From positions 62,001 through 126,000 of the forward strand of contig CANMFU010000009.1 in the NCBI GenBank assembly GCA_947497295.1: DNA of 64,000 bases, in the 5' to 3' direction. Position numbers and translations under genes: made by a program. Position 1 is the stretch's first letter. Each line of letters begins with the position of its first letter. This stretch comes from an uncultured Roseovarius sp. Its GTDB lineage: Bacteria > Pseudomonadota > Alphaproteobacteria > Rhodobacterales > Rhodobacteraceae. The notes below the pieces were generated by a model that was not told the DNA's origin, searched no databases, and saw only the letters and a program-made list of their open reading frames with translations. Positions 16,531-25,799 of the stretch are shown here, one piece after another.

Positions 16531-18201
16531 ATGCCGCGTTTCATCATAGCCGCCTGCCTGCGTGTTCTGGTCCTGTCGTCTCTTCTGTCGGGCGCTGGCG
16601 GCGATCTGTCCGCGCAGGAGCAAGATGCGCCATGGTACGAGATCAGCCAATCCGCGCTGGAGCCGTCCGAGCCCGACAGCAAGATCCAGCGCCGCACCCC
16701 GCGCGAGACGGTGCGCAATTTCATCGCGCTCACCGGGAAAGAGCAGTTTCGCGACGCCGCTCATTTTCTGAACCTGTCAGATCTGGCCGCAGACAGCCGG
16801 GCGCAAGACGGCGCGGAGCTGGCCCGCCAATTGGCGCTGGTGATCGAGCGGCAGCTATGGATCGACTGGGCGGGCCTTTCGGCGCGCCCCGATGCGATGA
16901 TTGAAACCGGCGCCGCGAAAAGCGCTATGGTCGGCAGTCCGCGCCACGACATCGGCTTGAAAATGGTTGATATCAATGGCCAAGCCTACGAGATCCGGCT
17001 GGGCCGCTACAAAGCGCCCGACACCGATCCCGTTTGGCTGTTCACACCGCAGACGGTTCAAAATATCCCGGTGCTTTATGACGCCTTCGGCCCGCGCCAT
17101 TTTGAACGCTACATCCCAGATAGCCTGACCAAGCCGCTGGGCGGCTTGCGCATATGGGAATGGATACTGCTGCCGTCGCTGCTGGCCGCGCTATTGGGGC
17201 TGGGTTGGGGGGTCACCCGATGTGTTGGATGGGCCGCACGCAAGATAAAACGCCCACTGGTGCGGCAAGCGATTGAGAGGGCGCGCGTTCCGCTGGGGTT
17301 TGTCGTGGTCGCTTTTGCAGCGCAATTCATGTTGAAACTGGGGGTGTCCTTTTCTGGCCCCGCGACGACAATTTTGCGGCCTTTTCTTCTGATCGTCATG
17401 GTCGCCGGTCTGGGCGTGACCGCGCTCAAGATCGTGGATGCGGTGCTGGACAGGATCACGCGGGGCGTCATCGGCGAAATCGACGATACCCGCAGTCTGG
17501 ACCAGCGCGAGCTTTATACCTCGATCTATGCGATCCGGCGAATAATCGTGCTGCTGATGGTGGGCATCGCGGTGTTTGTGGTGCTGGCGCGGCTGAATCT
17601 GTTCGACTCGCTCGGCATGTCGCTGCTGGCGTCGGCCGGGGTGCTGACCGTGCTTCTGGGCATCGCCGGGCAGGCCGTTCTGGGCAACATCATGGCGTCG
17701 CTTCAGATCGCGCTGGCCAAGCCGATCCGCATCGGTGACAGCATCCTGTTCGAAGGCGACTGGGCCTATGTCGAAAGCATTTTCTACACGTTCCTTCGCC
17801 TGCGCACATGGGACGAGCGGCGCATCATCGTGCCGGTCAAGTATTTCGTTTCCCAACCGTTCGAAAACTGGTCAGTGACCGATGCGCGCATCCTCAAGAC
17901 GATCACGCTCTTCTTGGACCACCGCGCGGATATCGGAATACTGCGTGAGGTGTTCTTTGAGCTGGCCAAAGAAGATGAAGGCGTGATCGAATACGAACAT
18001 CTTTTTGCCGCCGTGACAGAGCACAGCGAGGCCGGGCAAGAAATGTCATTTTATGCAATGAGCCCCGACCCTTCGACCGGTTGGTCCGCCGCCATGCGTC
18101 TGCGCGAAGCGTTGATGAATCATATCCGCGAAGAGCATCCGGACTGGTGGCCGCAGGACCGGCTGGAGCTGTCTCGCCGTGCGCGCGGCACGGCGAAGTG
18201 A
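16531..18201 (+). CDS. MscS-family mechanosensitive ion channel
   Basis: The 556-residue protein starts with a signal peptide and a periplasmic region of about 190 residues. Several membrane segments follow (from about residue 210) and then the MscS core: pore helix LGMSLLASAGVLTVLLGIAGQAVLGNIMAS, beta domain PIRIGDSILFEGDWAYVE and the conserved FENWSV. It should open under membrane tension and release solutes after osmotic down-shock. The extra periplasmic domain marks it as a larger MscS-like subtype rather than the short E. coli form. It follows a terminator and is probably transcribed alone. Confidence 0.92.
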   Translation: MPRFIIAACLRVLVLSSLLSGAGGDLSAQEQDAPWYEISQSALEPSEPDSKIQRRTPRETVRNFIALTGKEQFRDAAHFLNLSDLAADSRAQDGAELARQLALVIERQLWIDWAGLSARPDAMIETGAAKSAMVGSPRHDIGLKMVDINGQAYEIRLGRYKAPDTDPVWLFTPQTVQNIPVLYDAFGPRHFERYIPDSLTKPLGGLRIWEWILLPSLLAALLGLGWGVTRCVGWAARKIKRPLVRQAIERARVPLGFVVVAFAAQFMLKLGVSFSGPATTILRPFLLIVMVAGLGVTALKIVDAVLDRITRGVIGEIDDTRSLDQRELYTSIYAIRRIIVLLMVGIAVFVVLARLNLFDSLGMSLLASAGVLTVLLGIAGQAVLGNIMASLQIALAKPIRIGDSILFEGDWAYVESIFYTFLRLRTWDERRIIVPVKYFVSQPFENWSVTDARILKTITLFLDHRADIGILREVFFELAKEDEGVIEYEHLFAAVTEHSEAGQEMSFYAMSPDPSTGWSAAMRLREALMNHIREEHPDWWPQDRLELSRRARGTAK

Positions 18202-18228
18202 CACCCCTCATCCAAAAAATGCGATCCT

Positions 18229-19281
18229 TCAGGAGGTCTGTCGAAAAATAGTCAGATCTCCGCCCGGCGCACGGCTGCGCATTTCCTGTAATAGCTCTTC
18301 GGGTACGGATTCGACCGTCGGATACTGCCAGGCCGGAGTGCGGTCCTTGTCAATGATGGCAGCGCGGGTTCCCTCAAGGAACTCACCCATTTCGGCAGCA
18401 CGCGAGACAAAGCGATACTCGTCCCTGAGCGCATTCATCAGTGATCTGTGATTTCGCGCAGCCCGCACCAATGACAGCGTCATAATTAGCGACAGAGGCG
18501 CCCCAGAGCGCATCTTTTTCGCGGTTTCCTGTGCCCAAGTGTCGGTGCTGCGGTCTAGGTGATCGCAAATCTCGGTTATGGTGTCCAATCCAAAGGCCGC
18601 GTCGATCTGGTCTTGATACTGATCCATGGTGAACTCTGCAGGTTGCGCGAACTCTGTCAGGTCCGGCATACGGCCTGCGCTGATGATCTGGCTGACAAGC
18701 GCGTCTAGCGTGCTGGATCTGACATAGTGATCGCACAGACCAGCATACAGACAATCGGCGCCTGACAGTCTGGTTCCGGTCAGGGCAAGGTATTCGCCAC
18801 ACCGGCCCGGCGTGCGCGCCAACAGAACGGATGCGCCAATATCCGGGACAAGGCCGATACCGCATTCTGGCATGGCAAAAATGGCATTCTCGGTCATGAT
18901 CCGGTCGGTGCAATGCGCGGCAATCCCGACACCGCCGCCCATCACGATACCATCCACTACCGAAACCGTCGGCTTGGGGTAGGTCGCGATCATATGATTT
19001 AACTGGTATTCGGTACGCCAAAATTCGTGACCGTACTCATAATCGCCGGCGCGCCCGGTGCGATACATTGCGCCGATGTCACCGCCGGCACAGAACGCAC
19101 GCCCTTCGGACGCGTCAAAGATAACGAGGGAGATGCTGTCATCGCTCTTCCAATCCTGAAGCGTATTGCAGATGGATTGTACCATTTCCAACGTCAGCGC
19201 ATTCAAGGCTTTGGGCCGGTTCAGGGTGATCCTGCCAACCTGGCCCTTCTGTCCGATAAGCACACTTTCCGATGCAGTCAT
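18229..19281 (-). CDS. 3-hydroxyisobutyryl-CoA hydrolase / enoyl-CoA hydratase family
   Basis: A 350-residue crotonase-fold protein. It has the oxyanion-hole motifs FCAGGDIGAMYR and GIVMGGGVGI, the catalytic-side MPECGIGLVPDIG and the longer C-terminal region with FxxGTRAAIIDKDRTPAW typical of 3-hydroxyisobutyryl-CoA hydrolases of valine breakdown. The ATG at 19281 overlaps the stop of a short upstream ORF (ATGA), which supports this start rather than an upstream one 15 codons earlier. No other valine-pathway gene is adjacent. A general enoyl-CoA hydratase role is possible. Confidence 0.88.
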   Translation of the reverse strand: MTASESVLIGQKGQVGRITLNRPKALNALTLEMVQSICNTLQDWKSDDSISLVIFDASEGRAFCAGGDIGAMYRTGRAGDYEYGHEFWRTEYQLNHMIATYPKPTVSVVDGIVMGGGVGIAAHCTDRIMTENAIFAMPECGIGLVPDIGASVLLARTPGRCGEYLALTGTRLSGADCLYAGLCDHYVRSSTLDALVSQIISAGRMPDLTEFAQPAEFTMDQYQDQIDAAFGLDTITEICDHLDRSTDTWAQETAKKMRSGAPLSLIMTLSLVRAARNHRSLMNALRDEYRFVSRAAEMGEFLEGTRAAIIDKDRTPAWQYPTVESVPEELLQEMRSRAPGGDLTIFRQTS

Positions 19282-19340
19282 GACAGCCCCCGCTCGGCCA
19301 GCATGTCCTGCGCAGTTATCAACCAAATCATCTTGTTCAT
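19278..19340 (-). CDS. 20-residue ORF coupled to the hydrolase gene
   Basis: ATG 19340 encodes MNKMIWLITAQDMLAERGLS and its TGA overlaps the ATG of the hydrolase. AAGGA lies just before it and is better spaced for the second ATG (codon 4). It may be a leader ORF or the 3' stub of a deleted upstream gene, since hydrolases of this type usually sit behind other valine-pathway genes. Confidence 0.35.
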   Translation of the reverse strand: MNKMIWLITAQDMLAERGLS

Positions 19341-20126
19341 TCCTTCTTGCGTTTGGTGCGCTCCTAGGTCTGCATTCACTAGGGCGCCGATCTGTCTGCC
19401 AGACAGCCAGACGCAGAATGCGTTTGCAAGGCGTTGTTCATCCGGCTAGCCGATGCGCCGTTTATGACGCGGCTTGCTATGGCGGATTGCACTGGTATTT
19501 CCGCTGAGTCCGGGTTGCACCGATTTGCCTAGTAACGCCCCCAGTAGCTTTTGGTTCAGTTCACATATCTGCCTATACGTGTTCAATCTCGGTTAGCGGG
19601 ATGTCAATTGCTCCGCACGCGTCCGTGCTAGAACAGGTTTAACACTTGTGGAGCGCTGCCATCAGCTTATGCCACGATAGGTAGCACGATATCACCAATG
19701 CATGACGTCGAGTGCCCTCCCACCAAATTGTAGACACTTGAGTTTATGCGCTCTTGATAGCCAATGGAGTAACAGTGCTGCCTCCAGACTGACCCTCTCC
19801 AATTGGCCGTTCCCTCCACCCGGCCTCGGACCAACGCATGCTCCCCACATGGCGCATTCCGTGGCAACAGGCTCGCGGCCGAGAAAGCGCTACAATATCA
19901 AGTGCCGCAGTGATTAAAAATTTTCGGACCAAACCACTGTCAGTGATGAAGTGTAAAAATCACTTCGAATTATTCGATGAATGAGCTTAGGAATAATCTT
20001 GCTCCTCCATATTCCGAGATGAGATAATATCGTATAAAATGCGAACCGTTTACCTCTGACATGTTTGCACTGCGTTAATACCGCGCTGCTCTACTGCTAA
20101 AGTCCTGCAGTTAGATAGGTAAAGCA
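19341..20126. other. Long intergenic region, no supported gene
   Basis: Almost 0.8 kb without a credible coding frame. The first half is mid-GC and contains fragments that may be decayed coding DNA; the second half (19950-20100) is AT-rich and should hold the promoter of the binding-protein/GGDEF-EAL pair. I found no clear tRNA, terminator or long repeat. Confidence 0.5.
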
Positions 20127-20897
20127 ATGATCCGCTTGAAATCACTCACCCGCTTTTCGCTCTGCACCCTGCTTTCATTCTTGCCGAGCCTGGCTATTGC
20201 GGACACCATTGTGCTGCTGGCTGACGAGTGGTGCCCTTACAATTGCAAGCCAGACTCCGACGCGCCTGGTTTCATGGTGGAGATTGCAAGCGAGGCGCTC
20301 GCACCGTATGGGCACGAGATTGATTACCAGACGCTTAATTGGGCAAGAAGCCTGCATCGTGCCGAGTCGGGAGAAGTCAACGGTGTCATTGGCGCAGTAC
20401 GCGAGGAAGCGCCAGAGTTTATATTTGGTCCACCGATCGGCACCTATGTCGACGTGGTCGCATTTCGCAGCGGTGAGGCATTGGATCCCGATACCATCAC
20501 TGACCACGGAAATCTGCGCCTTGGCGCAATCAATGGTTATGAATATTACGGGGTAGTAAACGATTACATAAAGTCGCACGGTGCCGACAGGTATATAGTT
20601 CAATATATGTCGGGTGAAGATGCACTCGCTAAAAATCTACGAAAATTGATTGCCGGGCGGCTTGATATGGTCGCCGAAGTGCGCGCCGTCTTAGAGTACA
20701 CACTGGCAAATACTGGGCTGAAAGATCAAGTTGATCTCGCTTTGACCGATGGTGCAAATGATATATACATTGCGTTTTCCCCCGCCCTCCCACAGTCACA
20801 GACTTATGCTGATCAATTAAATGAAGGTGTCGCCAAATTGAGAGAAAATGGCCGTTTCAGTGAAATTATGCTGAAATACGGTCAGGAAACTGACTAA
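20127..20897 (+). CDS. Periplasmic solute-binding protein (SBP_bac_3 type)
   Basis: The 256-residue protein has a signal peptide (cut near AIAD, residue 26) and the two-lobe fold of amino-acid-type binding proteins, with DEWCPYNC near the N terminus, GFMVEIASEAL and a C-terminal GRFSEIMLKYG. It is followed four bases later by a membrane-bound GGDEF-EAL protein and there is no permease or ATPase nearby. It therefore probably senses a small molecule for the signalling protein rather than feeding a transporter. The ligand is unknown. Confidence 0.88.
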   Translation: MIRLKSLTRFSLCTLLSFLPSLAIADTIVLLADEWCPYNCKPDSDAPGFMVEIASEALAPYGHEIDYQTLNWARSLHRAESGEVNGVIGAVREEAPEFIFGPPIGTYVDVVAFRSGEALDPDTITDHGNLRLGAINGYEYYGVVNDYIKSHGADRYIVQYMSGEDALAKNLRKLIAGRLDMVAEVRAVLEYTLANTGLKDQVDLALTDGANDIYIAFSPALPQSQTYADQLNEGVAKLRENGRFSEIMLKYGQETD

Positions 20898-20901
20898 CCC
20901 G

Positions 20902-23262
20902 ATGATTGGCGCAGGCTCTCGTTCGTTCCGAACTCGGCTCGTGTTCGCGGCCGCCACGACCGTTATCTTTGTTCAAATCATTGGCGCACTCATAGATGTG
21001 TATAAAGGATATACGAGCCTAAGCCATGAGATGGATGCGAAAGGAGAGCTTGTGGTTGGTCAAACTGCGATGGCAATCTCTCGGCCGCTCTGGGATTTTG
21101 ATGACATTCTTGTCTCAGAAATTCTGCAGAGCGTTCTGAAAATAGATGATGTCGTGCGCGTGGCAATTGTGCCAACTGAAGGCAAGCTGAAAAAAGAGCA
21201 GTTCTCTGAGGTAGTCGCCGCCCCCGAGGATCAGCGTATCTACAAGCAAGCTATCATGGTCAAAGATGGCAATACAATTGAAACTTTAGGCACGTTTGAG
21301 GTTGCCATTTCTACGGATGGAATGTGGACGGCACTTGAGACTGTGATTCTTCACAGGACTATTTTGGTTGCGACCATTCTTGGACTGGCGTCAACTGCGC
21401 TCTATCTAGTTCTTGGCCGCCTCTCTAAGCCGCTCGAAGATCTTCGTAACGCTGTCTATGCCATCGAACGTGAAGAATTTGAATTGCTTGTTCCCAGTCG
21501 AAATCGAAAGGATGAAATCGGGGCGTTGGCAAACGCGATTGAAGGATTGCGGCAGCGTGAGGCGGAATTGTCGATACTGCGTCACGCCAATAACGAAAAA
21601 TCGCAACGCGAAGGGCAGCGTATTCGGCAGGCGCTGCAGTCAACACGTGACGCAGTGGTTCTGGTTGACGAAACCAATACAATTATATTTGCAAACGCAT
21701 CAGCCAAAAGAAATTTTCCAGTACTTACGATTGGATCTGAATTAGCTGGCGGAGCAAGCAATAGTAACCACGAAACAGATGCGATACGTGCCGCTCTTGT
21801 TTCGCGGAAGGAAATGGACGCGGAGATATCTCTCGACCATCAGGACGCAGTTCGTCACTTCCAGGCGCGTACAGGTCCTATCGTAGATTCCTTTGGGAAT
21901 GATCTGGGAGGATTATTCCTTGCGTCCGATATCACGGAACAATTTGAGAAATCCAAAGAGGCTTCTTATTTTGCTTCGCATGACCCTTTGACCGGGCTTT
22001 TGAATCGGCGAGAAATGGATTCTGCGTTGGCAAAATGGGTTGAAGATGACAGTCAAGAAGTCGGTGTGATGTTAATTGACTTGGATCATTTTAAGGTTGT
22101 GAACGACAACTTTGGTCATCAAAATGGAGATAAGTTACTCGTTGAGGTCGCCAAAAAGCTTACTCAAGCCAGCCAGCCTGGTGACCTCGTCATTCGTTTG
22201 GGCGGCGATGAATTTGCTATCATTACACGTGGACGAGTCAGTGAGAGCCATCTTGATTGGATAGCATCAAGCGCGATTGATGCATTGAAACATCCCATGC
22301 AATTTGATGGCCGTTCGATTCAGGTTTCGATAAGTGTTGGGATTGCGACCACCGCGACAGCAGGCTGGGAAGTTCAAACCTTACTGAGGCATGCAGATCT
22401 CGCACTTTATGAGGCCAAGGAAGTCGGCCGTGGACGTGTGGAAATATATAATAATACACTTCTGACGATCCATCAAAGACGCAGAAAGATGGAAGGTCGT
22501 TTTCGAGATGCGCTGGAAAGCGACCGTATTTTTCCAGTTTATCAGGTGCAAACCTCCATCGAAGACGGCACCATAGTTGGTTTTGAGAGCCTTGCGCGAT
22601 GGCATGATCCTGAATTAGGAAACGTCTCACCAGTGGAGTTTATTCCGTTGGCCGAAAAGGCTGATCTGATTGACTTGCTGACCCGAAAAATACTGATTGA
22701 AACCTGCAAGACTGCTGTGAAGTGGGCCAATTTAGGATTTGAGCATAGAATTGCCGTCAATATATCGCCAAAGCTGTTCAATGGTGTTGTCCTCGGTTTA
22801 GTAAAAGACTGTCTTGCGCTAACGGGATGCGCTGCAGAGAGCATTGAGTTGGAAATTACGGAATCTGTTCTGCTTTGCAACTCAAGCGCGGTAAGAAGTG
22901 AGATTAACGAGCTTAGGTCGATGGGGATCACGATCGCTCTTGATGATTTCGGTATTGGCTACTCATCTCTCGATTACTTGCGAAGATTTCCTTTGGATAA
23001 GATAAAAATAGATCGCGCTTTTGTTCGGCAGGTGGCGAGTTCCGGGCAATCCAGAGCAATTGTCACTGCCATTTCACAGTTAGGGCACTCTCTGGGCATG
23101 AAGGTAGCAGGCGAAGGTGCGGAAACTCAAGAAGATCGTATGGCGCTAAAGAGGTGTGGTGTTGATGTCGTCCAAGGATTCGTTGATGGACAGCCTACGA
23201 CCAAATCAGAAACTGAAAGAACCTCTTTGTCGTTTCTCACTCTGAAGAAAGCTGTATTTTAG
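20902..23262 (+). CDS. Membrane GGDEF-EAL cyclic-di-GMP signalling protein
   Basis: A 786-residue protein with an N-terminal membrane segment, a periplasmic sensor of about 120 residues, a second membrane helix (about 150-175), a HAMP-like linker, a PAS-like domain, a GGDEF domain with intact GGDEF, and an EAL domain. The EAL motif reads ESL, but the other catalytic residues are present (VNIS, ITES, DDFGIGYSS, KID, GAET and QGF). Both synthesis and breakdown of cyclic-di-GMP are thus possible. The product inhibition site RxxD before GGDEF is not conserved. It is co-transcribed with the binding protein, a pairing that suggests ligand-controlled cyclic-di-GMP turnover. Codon use is less GC-rich than that of the flanking genes. 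Confidence 0.93.
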   Translation: MIGAGSRSFRTRLVFAAATTVIFVQIIGALIDVYKGYTSLSHEMDAKGELVVGQTAMAISRPLWDFDDILVSEILQSVLKIDDVVRVAIVPTEGKLKKEQFSEVVAAPEDQRIYKQAIMVKDGNTIETLGTFEVAISTDGMWTALETVILHRTILVATILGLASTALYLVLGRLSKPLEDLRNAVYAIEREEFELLVPSRNRKDEIGALANAIEGLRQREAELSILRHANNEKSQREGQRIRQALQSTRDAVVLVDETNTIIFANASAKRNFPVLTIGSELAGGASNSNHETDAIRAALVSRKEMDAEISLDHQDAVRHFQARTGPIVDSFGNDLGGLFLASDITEQFEKSKEASYFASHDPLTGLLNRREMDSALAKWVEDDSQEVGVMLIDLDHFKVVNDNFGHQNGDKLLVEVAKKLTQASQPGDLVIRLGGDEFAIITRGRVSESHLDWIASSAIDALKHPMQFDGRSIQVSISVGIATTATAGWEVQTLLRHADLALYEAKEVGRGRVEIYNNTLLTIHQRRRKMEGRFRDALESDRIFPVYQVQTSIEDGTIVGFESLARWHDPELGNVSPVEFIPLAEKADLIDLLTRKILIETCKTAVKWANLGFEHRIAVNISPKLFNGVVLGLVKDCLALTGCAAESIELEITESVLLCNSSAVRSEINELRSMGITIALDDFGIGYSSLDYLRRFPLDKIKIDRAFVRQVASSGQSRAIVTAISQLGHSLGMKVAGEGAETQEDRMALKRCGVDVVQGFVDGQPTTKSETERTSLSFLTLKKAVF

Positions 23263-23665
23263 AAACTTTATAACATGTAACTGGCGAAGAAGCAATTCCT
23301 ATACGCTTAGCTTTACGTGTCATGGCCGTGGTGATCCCATTTAGAATTTTTCCATTCCGGAAGGTCGACTGACTTCCCCCGCCAAAATACTATTAACTTC
23401 AGTAATGAAGGCATGATACTTTCGGACTTCGCAACTTCCATTGCTCGATCAAATTCTATTAAGCGATACTCCGAAAGGGACATAGCCTGAGGTATGTCGG
23501 AGTGACCTTTATGGTGCTACGCTGATCAATGGAACGGAGAATTTTCTTAAACAGAAAAACACTCGTGCAAAATGCGACAAGTTCAACGGTGGCGCGGTCG
23601 AGAGCGGAGACGCGATACCCAGAAGCGCTGACGATGCCCTGTTCAGTGGTCGCGCCGGTTCCGAG

Positions 23666-23797
23666 CTACTGAGCGGGGGCTGGCGTCTGGGGTGGTCCGG
23701 CCTTTTGCTGCTGGAACGCTGCCGCAGCCTTTTCCTTGGCGATGTGATCTGCCGTGAAGATACCGGACGCGGGGCTACCGTCCGGCAGCGTATCCAT
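23666..23797 (-). CDS. Short ORF, possible gene remnant
   Basis: A 43-residue frame starting MDTLPDGSPASGIFTADHIA and ending in an Ala/Pro/Gln-rich tail. It has no clear ribosome site. Its composition is protein-like and it follows another short ORF on the same strand, so both may be pieces of one decayed locus. Confidence 0.3.
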   Translation of the reverse strand: MDTLPDGSPASGIFTADHIAKEKAAAAFQQQKAGPPQTPAPAQ

Positions 23798-23833
23798 TTT
23801 CGCGGAGGGCGGACGCTGACTTCGCTTGTGGTC

Positions 23834-23929
23834 TCATTGTGAGCCTTCGCCCGTTGCGATCCTCGCAATGTAAACAGCGTTGCCGATCATGTCCGCCGGG
23901 CGCTTCTGGCCGTGGGGTTCTTTTGGCAT
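23834..23929 (-). CDS. 31-residue conserved-looking small protein
   Basis: The frame reads MPKEPHGQKRPADMIGNAVY and ends IARIATGEGSQ. Short proteins beginning MPKxPxxxKRPAD with IATGE near the end occur widely in alphaproteobacteria, often near transposition genes; this is from memory of the pattern. It is shorter than the usual form, which continues with acidic residues after GE, so it may be truncated. No function is known. Confidence 0.4.
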   Translation of the reverse strand: MPKEPHGQKRPADMIGNAVYIARIATGEGSQ

Positions 23930-24234
23930 TTTTGCCCTCTTGGATCTCCGATCTTGTTCCAATTGACGCGAATTCTATTATTTTTTGAAAAGACACGTTA
24001 AAAATTCATCACTCTACAAGATCTGCCCTACAGACCGCGGCCACATGTGAGGAACTCTAGTAGACGTCTACACGTCATTGCGCCCTCAAAACTGCCAAGA
24101 CTTTGCGAAAGTTAGCGTGGCGTGTTTCAAATCGATCTGGCGGCCTGAATCCTGACTGCTTACGAACCTGATCGGGGGGGGGCGCGCTGCCCGGATCGGG
24201 CGCGGCTCAGATGCTACAACTATCTACCTTGTGT

Positions 24235-24248
24235 TTGACGAGCGTCAA
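24235..24248 (+). promoter_or_regulatory. FNR/DNR-type operator upstream of ubiD
   Basis: TTGAC-GAGC-GTCAA is a perfect palindrome with the half-site spacing of FNR-family boxes (consensus TTGAT-N4-ATCAA). It lies 43 bp before the ubiD start. A Crp/Fnr regulator with the matching recognition helix is encoded 5 kb downstream. Confidence 0.75.
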
Positions 24249-24290
24249 ACCAACGGCAAAGCCTCCCTGCTACGAGAGTGCAAGTAAACC

Positions 24291-25799
24291 TTGAGGCATG
24301 TCATCCGTAGCTTACCCGCATTTATTGATCTGCGTGCCTTTCTGGCTTGGGCCAAGGAACGGGATGATCTGCTGTGCTTGGCTGACAATGTCAGCCTGGA
24401 GCACGAGATGACTGCGGTGCAACTGGCCGCCCTGCGCGCGAAAGGCCCGGTTTTGCGCTTTGATGGGGCCACTGCCGCGGATGGCACAGCGTCGCCGATG
24501 CCGGTGATCAGCAATCTTTTCGGCACGCCAGAACGCGTTGCGGCGGGGCTGGGGCTGGGGCTGGACGAGGTTCCGGCCTTTGGCAATTTCCTTGCCGCAC
24601 TGCGCAGCCCGCCGCCGGTGGATGGCATGCGCGATGCGCTGTCACGCTGGCCAATGCTGAAAGCGGCGCTGGCGACGCGGCCCAAAACCTTGCGCCATGC
24701 ACCGGTGCAGGAGGTCGATGCGCCGGTCGATATGGGCCTGATCCCGGTGCAGACGCCCTGGCCCGAGGATGCAGGGCCGCTGATCACCTGGCCTGTCGTC
24801 ATAACGCGGCCCCATGGGTCTGAGGCGAACAATGTGGCGCTGTATAATCTAGGTGTTTACCGGGCGCAGGTGATTGCAGCGGATCGGCTGATCCTGCGCT
24901 GGCTCGCGCATCGTGGCGGTGCGGCGCATGCGCGCAGCTGGGCGCAGGCGGGTGCGCCGATGCCGGTTGCCATCGCGCTGGGCGCGGACCCTGCGACGCT
25001 GCTGTCGGCGGCGCTTCCCCTGCCCGAAACAGTGTCCGAAATGGCGTTTTCTGGTGTGCTGCGCGGGGCGCGCACCCAACTGGTTCCGGCGCGCAGTGTG
25101 CCGCTTTTGGTGTCGGCCCATGCCGAGATCATGATCGAGGGCTGGGTTCACCCGGGCGAGACGGCACCCGAAGGCCCGTTTGGCGATCACACGGGCTACT
25201 ACAATTCGGTTGAGAATTTTCCCGTCATGCAGGTCACTGCGATCACGCATCGCCGGAACCCTCTCTATCTTAGCACGGTCACAGGTCGCCCGCCGGACGA
25301 GCCATCCGTGATTGGCGAAGTGTTCAATTCGCTGGCGCTGCCGGTGATCCGGGCGCAAATCCCTGAGATCCGCGATCTGTGGCTGCCGCCTGCCGCGTGC
25401 TCTTATCGCATGGCGATCGTGCAGATCTCCAAGCGCTATCCCGGTCAGGCGCGGCGCGTGATGATGGCGCTTTGGGGTATGCTGGCGCAGTTTTCTTATA
25501 CCAAGACGATCATCGTCGTGGACGAGGATATCAACCCGCGCGATTGGGATGATGTGGCGTGGGCGATGGCCACGCGTATGGATCCATCCCGCGATGTCAC
25601 GCTGCTGGAAAACACGCCGATGGATTATCTGGATTTCTCAAGCCCACGTGATGGTTTGGCGGGCAAGCTTGGCATTGACGCCACGAACAAGATCGGTGCG
25701 GAAACCAGTCGCGAATGGGGCCGGGTGATGACGCTTGATCCGGCACATGAATCCCGCGCAGCCGAGTTGATAGCGCAGCATTTGGGGGGCCGATTGTGA
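24291..25799 (+). CDS. ubiD: UbiD-family prenylated-FMN-dependent decarboxylase
   Basis: The 502-residue protein is full length for UbiD and shows the cofactor-site region EGPFGDHTGYYN and later IGEVFNSLALPVIRAQIPEI. UbiD removes the carboxyl group from 3-polyprenyl-4-hydroxybenzoate in ubiquinone synthesis using prenylated FMN made by UbiX. The start must be the TTG at 24291, because an in-frame stop lies two codons earlier and no ATG follows soon. The stop overlaps the ubiX start. Its place behind an FNR-type box and beside ubiTUV suggests a copy dedicated to low-oxygen ubiquinone synthesis; a different aromatic substrate is possible. Confidence 0.9.
   Translation: MRHVIRSLPAFIDLRAFLAWAKERDDLLCLADNVSLEHEMTAVQLAALRAKGPVLRFDGATAADGTASPMPVISNLFGTPERVAAGLGLGLDEVPAFGNFLAALRSPPPVDGMRDALSRWPMLKAALATRPKTLRHAPVQEVDAPVDMGLIPVQTPWPEDAGPLITWPVVITRPHGSEANNVALYNLGVYRAQVIAADRLILRWLAHRGGAAHARSWAQAGAPMPVAIALGADPATLLSAALPLPETVSEMAFSGVLRGARTQLVPARSVPLLVSAHAEIMIEGWVHPGETAPEGPFGDHTGYYNSVENFPVMQVTAITHRRNPLYLSTVTGRPPDEPSVIGEVFNSLALPVIRAQIPEIRDLWLPPAACSYRMAIVQISKRYPGQARRVMMALWGMLAQFSYTKTIIVVDEDINPRDWDDVAWAMATRMDPSRDVTLLENTPMDYLDFSSPRDGLAGKLGIDATNKIGAETSREWGRVMTLDPAHESRAAELIAQHLGGRL

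Larger units (their letters stand above)
23263..24234. other. Long intergenic region with two short ORF remnants
   Basis: About 1 kb with no full gene. The left part is AT-rich and follows the GGDEF-EAL stop; the middle holds two short minus-strand ORFs listed separately; the right part leads into the regulatory region of ubiD. The composition shift near 23520 suggests the junction of an insertion. Confidence 0.5.
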
